DNA from: Ciborinia camelliae
Taxonomy: Eukaryota; Ascomycota; Leotiomycetes; Helotiales; Sclerotiniaceae
Direction of reading: 5' to 3'
Assembly: GCA_025890175.1 (NCBI GenBank)
Contig: JANPYM010000006.1
Location: forward strand, 1,773,655-1,837,654
Length of the DNA: 64,000 nt
In this document: positions 13,531-25,484 of the stretch, one piece after another
Layout of the letters: each line of letters starts with the position of its first letter
How positions within the stretch are numbered: position 1 is the first letter of the stretch
The notes under the pieces: model-generated
What the model was told of the DNA's origin: nothing
The model's input: only the letters and a program-made list of their open reading frames with translations
Database searches by the model: none
Translations under genes and position numbers: made by a program

Positions 13531-15592
13531 CTATAATTCCCCCTTTACCACACTCTCCAACTTCTCAATCCCCTCCACCTCCAGTCCAAAATCCATAACC
13601 AGAATCTTGGGATCCTGCCCGGTACTAATAATCCTCCGATAATCACTCTTGGCCCCCAAAACCCAACTAGCATGCCACTTGGGAAAATCCAAAAGGAGGT
13701 GTCCGGTTGCCATATCCCAGACCTTGATATCTTGATCATAGCTACCGGAGATCAATCGTCCACTGACAGAATCGATGTGTAAAGAACGGACCAGATTATC
13801 ATGAGCCGGGATATTCTGTAAACATTCTCCGGTATTGGCATCCCAGATACGGATGACTTTATCATTACCAGCCGAAGCAATATATTTGGAATCTTCGGAA
13901 AATTGACTACAAGCCAATCCCTTGGTATGACCCGAAAATTCTCGAATATTCTTGCCCGTATCAATATTCCATAACTTGACTCGGAAGTCTCCACTGCAGC
14001 TAACAATGCTATTTCCCCTCATTTGTACGGCATTGACTGGTCCGGAATGTCCCCGAAGTTGTTTGACCAGCTCACCCGAGCGACGATCCCAAATGCAGAT
14101 ACTGATATCCTTTGAGCATGTAACAATATATCGATCATCGAATGCGAGATCAAGTACAGCTGCGGTGTGGTGACGCAGTTGCATAATTGGCTTATATCCG
14201 TCTTTGATGTCGTACACAATACATGTACTATCTGATGAACCAGTTACAAGGATTTCATCGTCGTACTGGAGACACAAGATCGATGCGTTGTGATGAATTG
14301 GGAAAGAGGCGGTGGGTGGTATATTTTGGGCATGTCGATTGTGCATTGGACCAGTCGCATAATGTTGAAGAGTGCCATCGCTAGCAGTCATGGTAGAGGG
14401 ACTGTTCACAATTTCCGGAGGTCCGATAACCAAGCTACAAGCATAAGTCTTCAAATCCCACACACGAATCGTCCTGTCTCGAGAACCCGTAATAATTTTG
14501 GATCTATGAAGATGTTAGTGATGGTTGTTGTTTGTATAAATCTGCAGTAATAACCTACTCATCGAATTGTAGGCAATAGATACTATCCGTATGCCCCATG
14601 AGGTAATTTGCTGTTGCCTTCCCTTCAATCCATCTCTTCTCCAGCCTTTGTCTGATGCGATATACATCTTTCCAATCCGTATCAGGGTCCAATGCCGGAA
14701 GACCTTGTCCTGCCCCTGGCTGAATTGGCTGGCTCATAGCATAAGCCTTAGATTTCTCTCTCAAGAAAGCCTGACGCCAGACATGGTTTGATCCGGCCCT
14801 ATCTGCCCAATTGCGAGAAACCAATTCCACCTTGAGTAAAGAGCGATGATCCAGATTAGCTAAGATTTGAGTAGAAAGTTCTATTGGCAGGTCCCCTATG
14901 AAATCTACCCGACTAATTGACGTATCTTGGGCTTGCGTCGATTCGGCAGTCGTAGTAACCGCTATGCCAATAGCACTTTCTCGATCATTCTGTTGTATAT
15001 CCTCCGAAGCTAAAAATTGTCGATTCTTGAATAGATTCTGTGCAGCGGCAGTTGCTCTTGCGGCTGCACCAGTTCCATAGGGTATGATTGGAGGTCCCGC
15101 GTGCCCGGGTACTGTTGGTACTAGTGCTGCACAAGAATCCACAGGACCATCCATCATGAATTGAGAGGATGACGCTCTCGAGTTCCTGTTGAAACTTGTG
15201 GCTTGTCGTAATCTGTGCCAAGGGGAAGATGAAGATGATGGTCGTTCTTCTGTCGTATGCGAATGCCTTCTCTTTCTGCTCTTTATCGATATCGAAGCAC
15301 GTCTAATTAGACGTCTTATCCCACCCGCTGGCCTCTCAACTAAGGGCTCTTCTGCATCTTCAACAACTGAGAGATCCGACATTCGCTCTGATAGATCACT
15401 TTCGAGGGGAACAGACGCAAGTCGCCTTCTGGTAAAGGGTGTAGGGTTCATCTTGGGTGTAGTAGATTGATCAGATGTAAATCCCTCGGGGAGAATCCAT
15501 ATGGGATGGGAAGGGCCACTGGTTGTGGTTGTGGTTGTGCTTCGCGCCTCTTGAGAGGGTGCACATTCGTTATTTGGGAATATTCTCGTCAT
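13531..15592 (-). CDS. F-box / WD40-repeat protein, SCF ubiquitin-ligase adaptor (FWD-1/beta-TrCP-like)
   Basis: Two exons, 14559-15592 and 13531-14503, join across a 55-bp intron to 668 residues. Residues 1-228 are basic, Ser-rich and probably disordered. An F-box lies near residues 229-275 (DFIGDLPIELSTQILANLDH, then SLLKVELVSRNWADRAG), followed by a linker and seven WD40 units beginning at GHTDSIYCLQFDE (about 334) and running to the C terminus, with repeated GSRDRTIRVWD-type strands. In this family the F-box binds Skp1 within an SCF complex and the WD40 propeller binds phosphorylated substrates. The layout matches fungal FWD-1 (which targets the clock protein FRQ in Neurospora) and animal beta-TrCP, but other fungal F-box/WD40 proteins (Met30, Cdc4 classes) exist, so I leave the symbol empty. 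Confidence 0.9.
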
Positions 15593-17247
15593 TGTCGTTG
15601 GTGCCGGTACAAGTGGTTATGGTGGGTATCCGAACTTAGAGAAATTGGCAGATCGTTAAAGGGTCTATTAGACTTTGAATAATTGGGCAAGAAATATGGT
15701 TCCTGCAGGATGAAGTTTGTTGTCCGGGGAAAGGAATACCGGGCAACAATTGGCGGTGAGAATATGATTTTTGTATGTATGGTACGTATGGTATGTATGT
15801 ACTGTACTGTTCTAAATTGAATAAGAGCGAGAGAGAGATGATGAAATTCAAAAAGATTGATGAATAGTAAAGTAGTCGATAGTGAAGGAATGATTTATGA
15901 AATCAAACGAATGGAATATTGAAGAGAAGTTCAAGAATCAAAAGGACAAGAAAGATGTATAAGAATGTAATAATGTATATGTACGTTTTGATTCATTTAT
16001 GAAGAAATACTATAGAAGATCTTAATATAAAGGGATCCTAGGTATTTAATAATACATGCAGTACGTAGTATTATATTCCGTCGTATTATATTCCGTCGGA
16101 TAAGGGAATTTCAAAGGCAAGGAAGGCCAAGGAAGGGCAAGGGTGGGCAAAAGTGGGCAGGAAAAGTGCTGTGCGCAAGGATGAGAGGCAAATCAAGGTT
16201 ATTAGCTGGTACCGATTTAGATTTTAGATTTTAGATTTATTAACAGATAATAAAGTTTAAATCTGAAGCATACAGTCAGACTACCTATCTGCTTGAGAAA
16301 AAACAAGAATAAATGATAGAATTGACGCAAAGAAAGGAAAGTATAAAATATCTCACGTAAACTTCGGAGGAGCCGTTTACCTATGAGTATTCGAGGGCAG
16401 GTTGGAGCTGGACACCAGAGATCTCTTTTCACCGCCAAGAGGTATCAATCATATCAAAAGGTCAAAAGGAGGCGAACAAAGAAAGTATATCTCGTTGACA
16501 ATAGTAGCTGGAGGTACATATCAAATCTCTCTTGGATATTTACTACTTACTACATGTCCAAGATTAGATAGATGATGATTGCCCAGGTGTTGTTCAAACA
16601 GCTAGAGTATCCAACCGGTACATATCGGATCAAAACCCCAAAGAGATCAAAATATGCTGCCGCTTTGACTCTTTAGAAACGTTCCAAATTCCAAAGGTTT
16701 CTGTTTCAAAGACGATTAATCAATCCAGTTTATCAAATACTAGATACTATCTAGTATTTGATTGATTTCATTGATAAAGCGGCATGCAATCAATACATAT
16801 CTAGCCCTACCCAACCTAGGTACCTAGATGTTGATCCCCCAGACTAATCCCAATTCAGATTGGCCTTTCAAATATCAAATCCTTTACTGCCAAATTTCAT
16901 CCGTGGGTAAGAGTATGGAAAGAATTGCGATTTCATGCTTTCAAGGTTATTCAATGTTACCATAAATTGCCATATTCATGCGATCGGTAGTTTCAAGTTA
17001 CCTAAACTAAAAAACATTCTAATTCACTTGGAATCAATCAATCAATCAATCAATTCATTTACGATCCAATCCGTGCATCCATCCCCTCCCATCCAATCAA
17101 CAAGCCTTCCTTACATCTCCGAACGATAATACGGAATAGGAATAGGAATCGGAATTTTAATACCCAGTCCCAGCCCTAGTCCCAGATACCTCGGTCCCCC
17201 AAAGACTAAGGCTGACTGCCCAGTGCCAACCCACCCCACGCTCAAAG
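15593..17247. other. Divergent promoter region between F-box gene and DUF7704 gene
   Basis: A 1.65-kb divergent intergenic region. It contains TATATTCCGTCG direct repeats (about 16070-16097), AGATTTT repeats (16217-16240), a nested inverted repeat (16658-16784) and AATC repeats (17034-17052). The last 200 bp before 17248 are C/A-rich, likely a leader. No gene is supportable. Confidence 0.6.
16658..16784. repeat. Nested inverted repeat with 31-nt palindrome
   Basis: Outer arms TGCCGCTTT (16658-16666) and AAAGCGGCA (16776-16784) bracket an inner palindrome at 16732-16762, whose 15-bp arms (ATCAAATACTAGATA and its complement) are separated by one base. It could be a small hairpin-type mobile relic or a cruciform-forming site. 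No clear target duplication was seen. Confidence 0.7.
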
Positions 17248-17739
17248 ATGGCTCCACAAGGACATCGTCTGTCCATGCTTTACAGCTGGTTCTTCCTAAT
17301 CATCGACCCCATCTCCGCCGTGATTGCAGCATACTATGCGTATTTCAAACCGACGACGTATCTCCAATCCGCCGACGCGGTGTCGGCCCCGCTCTTCGAC
17401 TTCACCATCCCGCTCTCCACCAACATCGTCCTCACCCAACTCGCAAGCCTCTATCTCCTCTCGGCTTTCAACGAAGCTTTGATCCTGCGCATGACTTCGG
17501 ATATGCGCATATGGAACACGGTGATGTTCGGCCTGTTGCTCGCGGATCTCGGTCATCTGTATAGTATGAAGGGATTGGGCTACGAGATTTATTGGGACGT
17601 GGCGAGGTGGAATCGAGCGGATTTGGCCAATGTGGGATTTGTTTACGTTAGGTTGCTGATGCGATTTGCGTTTTTGACTGATTTTGGATTGAACATTGGT
17701 CCAGTTAAACCGAGAGCTGGGAGGGCACAAAGGGACTAG
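17248..17739 (+). CDS. Small multi-pass membrane protein, DUF7704-like
   Basis: A single-exon frame of 163 residues with about four hydrophobic segments: near residues 10-32 (LYSWFFLIIDPISAVIAAYY), 58-78, 88-108 and 128-148. The opening YSWFFLIIDPISAVIAAYYA followed by FKPTTYL resembles the fungal DUF7704 family, whose members are small membrane proteins of unknown function, often with a Pro-Ile-Ser-Ala motif in the first helix. The tail is basic (KPRAGRAQRD). The start at 17248 is the first ATG of the frame, preceded by a C/A-rich leader. A shadow frame on the minus strand over the same region is high-scoring only because of codon bias. Function is unknown; membrane location is inferred from hydrophobicity. 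Confidence 0.85.
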   Translation: MAPQGHRLSMLYSWFFLIIDPISAVIAAYYAYFKPTTYLQSADAVSAPLFDFTIPLSTNIVLTQLASLYLLSAFNEALILRMTSDMRIWNTVMFGLLLADLGHLYSMKGLGYEIYWDVARWNRADLANVGFVYVRLLMRFAFLTDFGLNIGPVKPRAGRAQRD

Positions 17740-18548
17740 CAAGGGATGTGATGGATGGGTTAACGAATGATAGTCTAGCAAATGTTCTCCCTCTCCGATG
17801 TTTCAGGATTTACTTATGAAAGCTTGGTCAACGGTCTCAAAAAATACTCCCCATGTTTCCAAAGAATTACGTGCAAACAGGGCTGAATAAGCTCGTTTCA
17901 ATCAAACTAAACTATGTACGAAAGGTGAATGTTCTCCTAGTGGCGAACACGCAGTTTTTGGTGGGCAATCTGGGGAAAGCATAGTTTTCCGGGTGAATGC
18001 GGTATATAGTGACGAGTTAGTGGAAAAAACAATGAAAACGTGTGTTTTTACTTCATCTACCACTTTCATATTACCCATACCATACAAAGTATAGTCAGAG
18101 AAATCACACAACGATCAAGATACTGCCCTCATGCACTCTCCACTCTTCTCTCTTCTCTCCCAAAACACAAATGAATCCATTTTTTCGAACGAGCAGTTTT
18201 GCAGTCTCCATGTGTATCCTCTGTTTAGAAGTCAAGAGAAGAGGCCTTTCTTTTAAATTTATATATATATATATAATCTTCTATTTTTTGTCCCGGGGGA
18301 ATGTTTTATTTTAATGCTTCCTTTGAAAATATTCCTGGAGAGTTAATTTAATCTACATTTTCTTTCGTCTATTTGTTGCTCTTCTCTCATTGCCTCATCT
18401 CCCCTCTCTCAAATAGACATACTATATTCATCTGATAACATAACCCCCTCCATCCCTTTCGCCTCCCCCCTTTCCTCTCCTCCTCCCTCTCCTCCCCAAC
18501 CCCCAAAACGTGATTTGGATTTGGATTTGTTGTTAATTTAGCTTGGTT

Positions 18549-18615
<67 letters not shown>

Positions 18616-21600
18616 TTCGCCACCAGGTAGGTAGGCTGAGATGGGATAAGATGTTTTGTTGCGATAGGTTAACCGTGTTGTCGTTAAGATGGGATGAGGA
18701 TGGGACGGGAGGATGGAGTGAGATAATATAAATGAGATGAGATGAGATGGGATTGGTGCTAGAATTGAGGTTTCACTATAATTTCGAAATAGAAATGGAA
18801 ATTCAAATGGGTATATAAAATGGAAGCGCACCAACCTGGAAATGTACTATATCTCTGATGAATGGAATGAGCTGGATGTTAAAAAAAGAAGAAGAAAAGA
18901 AAAAAAAGAATGCATGGTGGGCGGAGGGGAGGGGAGAGGGGAGAGAGGAGAGTGTTGGAGGTTGAAGGTAGGTAGGTAGGGAGGGAGGTAGTTAACGCAA
19001 GCTGTTTTGTGATTATGTGGCTTGTTGGGTTGTTGGCTTGCTGGATTGCTGGATTGCTGGTTTTTGTTTGGACTTAGCTTTCTCTGGTGGATGGGGTGGA
19101 ATGGGATGGAGATTACATTTAACTCGGTAGTTTGAATTTTGCTACCTAGGTAGGGAGGTAGGGAGTTACGGTGGCAACGGAAACTTGGATGTGTTTTCGG
19201 TATGGAAAGGAAAGCGGGGAGAGTTGGTGGGAGAGTTGGTTTGGGTTTTGGTTTGTTTGGGAAAAGAGGAGAAGGGGAGAAGGGGATTGATAGGGGGGGG
19301 TGAAATCGTGCGGGATTTTAATGGTAGTGTCAACTTTTTCTTTTTCTTGGGGGAGGGGGGAGGGGTATTCTGGATTAGATTTTCTTTTCGTAGAGGTATG
19401 TATGGATGCTGTATTTTTGTAAACGGGAATAAGAAAGAATACCTACTTTTGGATAAAAGAATATCCTCAGGTCAATTATAATGATCATGATAACGAAAGC
19501 TCCTAGACTGGGAATATTGCAGTGCAGTATATTTCGATGGCCATGCATGCATGGCCTTGTCCTTCACTTCCTTTTTAGCTTCTTCCTTCGTGTTTCTTAT
19601 CGTGGGCGACTTGCTTGCTTGTTTCCCGAGACGGTTTCGGACATATATATGTTCAATTGTACTCACCACTTCAGGATTTGTGGGGATCTCAACGGAAGAT
19701 ATAGATATCGCGGGATGTTTCCTCGCGAGTAGTCGATAGCTGTTTTGGGGGAGCTAGATAGAGGGAGGGGGGTTGGATGGTGAATCTTTAATACGGATAG
19801 ATAGAGTACTTTGTATACCTAGGTATAGATAGATAGATAGATAGATATAATGATTGACTTCATTTAGCGAATCGATACGATGTGGTAAAAATCTGCCCGG
19901 TTTGATTCATACACAAATGGCCTGGGTTCTAACCTACTGTAGTTTGATGTAGTTAGTACCAAACAGAGTAGATTCTTGGGTGAAAACAAATTCCTGGAGA
20001 CATTTGCTTGTGGTATCCATTGCGGGACCATGTTTGCCATTATGCTTCCAGCATTCAACATGGTTTGCTAGTTCCTTCTGTGTATCAACAGTGTTGATGT
20101 GGGAATTGTCTTCATTTGTTGTTGGGTGGGGATTTCACCCTCCTTCGGGTTTTTATGAGTATTGTTGCTGTTTGTTTGCTTGCTTTGTGTTTGTCTTTGT
20201 CGATAAATTGGCTATATATACTTCAACGCCATCGCGACATTGGGTTGGGAATGGTTTGGATGATATTAATATCATCTCGTCGTTCTTTTTCATTCTCCAC
20301 TCTATCCCATCTTATCCTATCATACTAAAATCATCACCACCATCATCACCACCATCATCACCACCAAACGAACATCGAAACCCCAGATTTCCCATCCATA
20401 CAACTACATCAGTGCACATGATGTATTCAGTCCTTAGCGCACACTCCGCATGGAATCTCCCATTCTCCTGTGTATGAATGACCTGTTCACCAAACTATGG
20501 ATAGATTCAGAGACGGTTTTAACACTGGTTGCTAAGATTATTCCTGGATTTCGGTTATGGTCCTTATGGACCTACCTACTAGGTAGGTAGTTTTCTTGTT
20601 GTTCACGTGCGAGATGATGATGCGCGTGTGGCGTTGTAATGATCTACTAGTTTACTGGGAAAGCGGGGATGAGAGTGAATATGCAATATACAATATGCAA
20701 TATGCTAGACTAGTACGTGGAGTTTGCACACATGCAAGCGGTGGAAAATTTTGTTGGTGTCTATATATTCTTTCTGCCTAGATGTCCCAGGAGCCATCCC
20801 ACTCATAAACAAGGGATAAAATTTGGCGATGAGGGTCTGCAGGACGATATGGGAGTTGCTGGACAACCTGGAAATGGAGCGAAGAAGACTGCAGACGGCG
20901 GAGATCCTACGTAAAGATACGAACGCTTCTCAGGAAAGTGTGGCGATGACTCAACCTCGAAGAAAGTTTGATATCAGTCCGGTGGGCACAGATGAGAGGG
21001 TGAGTTGAGTATGTTATGACAGCGGAAGAAGTGGAAAATGTGGTAGTTGTTTGATTAGATGATGATGAATAAAACGTATAGGACGAATACAACACATACG
21101 AAATACTCGAAACACCCGCACACGATTAATACCACAATATTTGATGGAAGTAGGCGGCTTGATTAACCTTCATTGACTTGAAATTCAAATTTTTTTGTGT
21201 ATTTGATATGAACGACTTGGGCTGGAGATTACATAGATGCCGGTGAATTGAGTAAAATGTTGAATATTTTTTCCTTTTACTTTGTTCGTTATACTCGCCT
21301 TTTATATCTCGTATCTTGTCCTTACCACTCATATCTTGTCTCTTGGCGGGGAGAGAGAGAGATAGATAGCCTAGAGAGATCCATAATGTGACCGCGCATC
21401 AATGGTCGACCATGGATGGAATTTGTTGATAAAAACGTTGCTGGATCTGGACCCTGGACTATTTTATCTCAGAGTAGACGAACAAGCTTCTAATAAATCC
21501 ATCTGGTGAATTGGGTCTTATCTTAGATATATATTCACTTCATTTATTCTATCTCGCCCACTTCCAATTTGGCAGGACTTCATTGGTCACTAGTTCATAA

Positions 21601-24600
21601 TATACTCGTACTATCTTCTTTTCTCATCCATATGAAAGTGGCTTATCACATCGTTCTGTTGTCTCACTTGAATCCTTGACAACTTGAGAACTTTATTGTA
21701 AGATCCTCAATCAAAATATTATAAAAAATCATTTTGAATTAAATAGAAGGACATATCCGATCGTATTGGGCTATTGGGCTTGCCGTTGGTCTCTCAAGCG
21801 AGGTGCCAATGTAAGCAAGCCGAGTTCGAAACCTTCTATTTAGTTCTCGCTCTAAGCAGAGGATTTCTCCAGGTTTCTCAATATTTGGCACTGGTATTGA
21901 GCCTGGCATGGTTTGGACTGCTGCGTTGGTTTTATAATTGCTTGCGTTGTTTGAATCTAGAGAAGTTTTCTTGGAGGATCGAGGTTGGAAGTTTAACATT
22001 CATCTAATAGATTGAGATGCTATAGAGATCTGAATTCTAGAGTCTGGATGGTGTCTATTTCACTTGTCCTGTCTGCCATGTCTCCTTTTCTTTTTACTGC
22101 CAAACAAGATTCCAAGTATCTTTTCATCGCGTAGTATTGTCCGATATTGCAAGTCCCAATGTCAGTTCATATACTTCATGGGACTCAATAACAAAAGTCA
22201 GTTTTACCCCCTCGACAAAGCGCACGCACTGCAGATCGTGTTGGAGTACCATGTTCCGTACTGGGAAGGTGCTGCTTGGTGGAGAAAGCATGAAGTTGAA
22301 AGATCATGGTTTGATTCAATAAGTAATCTTGAAATTGAAGGAGGAGTAGCAAGTGAATATGGATATTGGAAAAAAAGTGTGCCAAGAGCAATACCTCCAA
22401 CTCTTACATCGAACCAAATCTATTGCCTCATGTCTTTAATATGTATTGCCATCATCTCCATCTTTCACAATGCCGCCATAAACATAACTTTTTCCATCCA
22501 TGTTCAGTCTCCTCGTGATCACGTCAACCCTCTGATCTGCCCGTATTTACCTTCTCAAGTGTGGCGCTGATAAAAGTTGAGCTAGCTAGCTCCACGTCTT
22601 TTGGAAATGCCTCGGTCATTTTGGAACCCCTATTATCACGTGGATTGAATATTCTGTATTCTTCAATTCCTTGGCCTGGAAAGCTACTAGGTAGTTGTGA
22701 TATAAAAGAATCAAAGAGTAGAATGAAAACCCCCAACGTTGGGAAATTGGGTAGAACCAACGTCTGCATAGGCAATTGCCAATTGAGACTGGGTCATACC
22801 TAGGTACCTAAAGCCAGAGAACCTGGACCTGGAAGAGCGGGGGATTTCACTCAATCTCCAATCTCTGATCTCCCATTTTCTTCTGATTTCTCGCCTCTCG
22901 CCTCTCGCTGTCTCGCTGTCTCGCTGTCTCGCTGTCTCACTTCTCTTATTTTATTGTCAAATTATGAGTTACGTCACTACCCTTAACAGAGTATCATCTA
23001 ATTGCAACTTGTAATCGCTTTTTACCTACTTTCTTTGGAAGAGAGAATATATAGATTGTCCTTCTGGATCCGCAAGAAGGAAGATGTGCGACAAAGAGAC
23101 GGACACGCAACATAGTAACCCTCAGGTTGTCCTTGATCTTCTAGACTCTAGCTACCTATTCATTGCTTCTTTGATTCGAGCACATATGGCTCTGCGGGGT
23201 GCTTAAATATCTCTTTCTGGATACACATTTGTAACCAAGGCACGCCGTAGCGTATCAGACTATCCCGAGGTCTATAAAGTCAATACATCGTGGGTTAAAA
23301 CCCAGATCTTTGTGTGGTAGGTAGACTAGAGTTGAAAATTTAGGTTGTCGATTAGATTATGACTGTCAAAGTGACATTATTTGACTTGACATGGCTAACT
23401 AGTTCACCGTCAAATGAAAATAATATGATTATTAATCCTAAAAAGAGCGCTCGATATGATATAATCCGACAATGCAAATCCATCGGATGGTTATATCACA
23501 ACTCCATTGTAGGCACTACAATCTGGATAGAAGGAGAACTCAATTTAATAGATTGTATAGGACGCTCGATTGTTTGGGCCCAGAAGTGCTAGACTTGTTG
23601 ATTGATCGTAAACAGGGCCAGCTGGAGGGCTAATTATGCTCAAGGATGGAAATTCAGAAATTTGGAGTGGGGAGATGCGGGGGCTTCTTCTATTCATTTC
23701 TTGCTATAGTGGCACAGCGATACCCGAAATTAAAAAAAACCCTCTTACAGTTCTCACCATTCACGCAAAGCCATCCACCTCAACTCAGGGTACTTCACCA
23801 CTCGTGTGTTACTTATTAAACCCTGACTGCAATCACTTTACTGGGTCTCTGGGACATAGAAGCCTGAGTTAACTTGCGGGGTCGCTTGCTCTGGTCCGAA
23901 TTTCTCGTCAATTGTCTATTTATAAGCTACTGTCAATCTTCTACTTGTTGTAGTTTTCTGCCCTGAATCATTTTAGAATTTGGTGTGAAGAAGTAAAGAT
24001 GGATGGATTGACACCGGATGAGAGCCCAACTCCTTGGTCTTCTCTGATGTTGGGGGTTAATATGCAGTCACCTAGACAATATCTTGTTGGAAAGTGAAGT
24101 AATCAGTCGCAACACAATTCACATCGAAGAAAGCAATCTTGTACATCTTTAATCCACTACGCTCTCTGGTATCATAATCACCCTTACAATGATAAGGAGT
24201 AGGTAAATATGCAAGTGAATAGCATGCACATCGAGCCGTTGTCATCCCGTGGCCATTTCCCAAGGTTAATCTTCAAGCTCCAGGATTAGAGCTTGAACTA
24301 TTTAGACTAGATAGTCTTTCTGTTTTTCTTTCCGATCAACCAAAGCACCACCTTCAAGAAAAGAGTCTCACAGTAAAACGCTGTGAATCAAAATCCTGTT
24401 GGGTTGTTGAGCTCGCATAGTTATTGACGAGATTTGACGTGCATTCGGAGGTATCGAGGGAACGTGGATAGGAAAGTAATAAGATACGATATTCATCCGA
24501 AGGTTCTCACCTTTCGAAGAAGTATATATAGGCCGAGTAGATATTTTTCGATAAGAGTGTTAAGAGTTTAACATGTTTGTTGCCTGTAATCAAAATTCGC

Positions 24601-24710
24601 TAATATGATGGGATTTCACGTTGCGCTTCTTTCGGCGGCTGTTGCTAGCCGAAGATTACCCCTTCCCCCACCATCCAAAAAAAAAAAAAAAAAAAGGAAT
24701 CTCCAAAAAA
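17740..24710. other. Gene-poor region, no supportable protein gene
   Basis: Seven kilobases with frequent stops in all frames. Open frames such as 19185-19481, 19980-20477, 22064-22570 and 23359-23592 have no family sequence, poor codon bias or hydrophobic low-complexity content. A 59-codon frame at 20829-21008 (ending DISPVGTDERVS) looks slightly protein-like but is too short to support. Simple repeats are present: (TTGC)n, TATA runs near 18260, TAGG, GATA at 19825-19848, a CATCAC tract at 20330-20365 and CTGTCTCG repeats at about 22905-22940. The region may hold long non-coding transcripts or be a decayed repeat area. Confidence 0.55.
18549..18615. repeat. (TTGC)n microsatellite, about 16 units
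   Basis: An uninterrupted tetranucleotide run of TTGC. Because 4 is not a multiple of 3, it is open in several frames and creates false Lys-Gln-Ala-Ser or Leu-Ala-Cys peptides on the two strands. Confidence 0.95.
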
Positions 24711-24829
24711 ACATACAACAGTAGGGATTCGCTGGTGGTCACCCACCCAACTACTAATCTACCGATCTGAAGCTTGTGTATGGCAGAGCGGACGGGATGC
24801 CCAATTCTCTTCAGTCTATGGTCGTATGT
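24711..24829 (-). rRNA. 5S ribosomal RNA
   Basis: On the minus strand a 119-nt sequence begins ACATACGACCATAG and ends CTGTTGTATGT, so its ends pair as the 5S acceptor helix (helix I). Inside are the conserved blocks CATCCCGTCCGCTCT and GGTGGGTGACCACCAGCGAA, which match the eukaryotic 5S loop B/C and helix IV-V sequences and the internal promoter. A run of T follows directly after the 3' end (A-run at 24704-24710 on the plus strand), a normal RNA polymerase III terminator. Isolated 5S genes scattered outside the rDNA array are usual in filamentous ascomycetes. The central part (about AGACTGAAGAGAATTGGG and ACAAGCTTCAGATCGG) differs from commonly cited 5S sequences but keeps a plausible fold, so the gene could be functional or a variant copy. 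Confidence 0.93.
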
Positions 24830-25205
24830 GACAGAACCTCCATTGTTGAGATATATATACTAAGAAAGCAGGGTCACCACAACTGCTATGCGGAAACGCT
24901 AGTCAAAATTGAGAAAGGGATATGGATTTGGTGACCAAATTCATCGATATTTAACTTTCGATATGACCCGAAGAGACAACCTAACCAAAAAGATTCTACC
25001 CTCATGTTCATCACGCCCAACGGGTACTGCAACAAGTTTGATGAGTTGTATAAATCTTACTATAGATATGATCAACCCTCCTCCTTCGATTGCGGAATTC
25101 GAATACAAGAAGATTGACTGTATATGTATACGTATGAAGAAACTGATGGAGCTTCACTTTCTTTTCGTGGAGACATCTGGTCATAGCTGGGTATGAAAGC
25201 ACAGG
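24830..25205. other. Intergenic between 5S gene and decayed coiled-coil relic
   Basis: AT-rich sequence with a TATA run near 24850 and no supportable gene; the 24909-25196 plus frame has no family resemblance. Confidence 0.5.
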
Positions 25206-25484
25206 CTAAAGTCAGATAAAACTTATGCGAGAGGAGAAGAAGCGGGGGTTAATGCAAAGCGGCCCAAGAAATCGATATCAAAGCCACCGAAAGCAAGTTT
25301 CGAAATCAAGACCATGGAACTCGAAAAGGAACACCATCAATTCCGCGATATCGCTGAGAGCATCTTGGCTCGTGACCACGAGTAGAGTAAACTTCACGAC
25401 AAATGCGACGATGAGATCATAGATCGGGGGAACCTCGCTTCCCAGGTTTCTTCACCGATGAGGAAGCTATTGGAAGATTGCTAG
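25206..25484 (+). pseudogene. Decayed coiled-coil gene fragment, likely paralogue of the 28.5-kb gene
   Basis: One frame reads 59 codons, hits a TAG at 25383-25385, then continues 32 codons to a second TAG at 25482. The translation is rich in Lys/Glu and helical (SFEIKTMELEKEHHQFRDIA then ESILARDHE, stop, SKLHDKCDDEIIDRGNLASQ). It can be laid on the intact gene at 28479-30018: FRDIAESILARDHE-stop-SKL...DDEIIDRGNLA against IREMAFALLDRTREQDKP...DEAIIDRGNAA, 15 identities over 33 positions by eye. The stop faces a glutamine, as expected for a CAG to TAG change. No start codon, splice context or intact exon is visible, and surrounding DNA is AT-rich. I read it as a dead copy; chance similarity between charged coils is the main alternative. 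Confidence 0.5.

Noticed and set aside
18387..18834. Minus-strand frames rich in Lys-Gln-Ala-Ser
   Set aside because: Translation of the (TTGC)n microsatellite.
20829..21008. 59-codon plus frame with a helical middle and the ending DISPVGTDERVS
   Set aside because: Slightly protein-like but short, isolated, without splice sites or family resemblance.
22064..22570. Plus-strand frame of 168 codons in the gene-poor region
   Set aside because: Hydrophobic and irregular, no domain, AT-driven composition; nothing supports expression.
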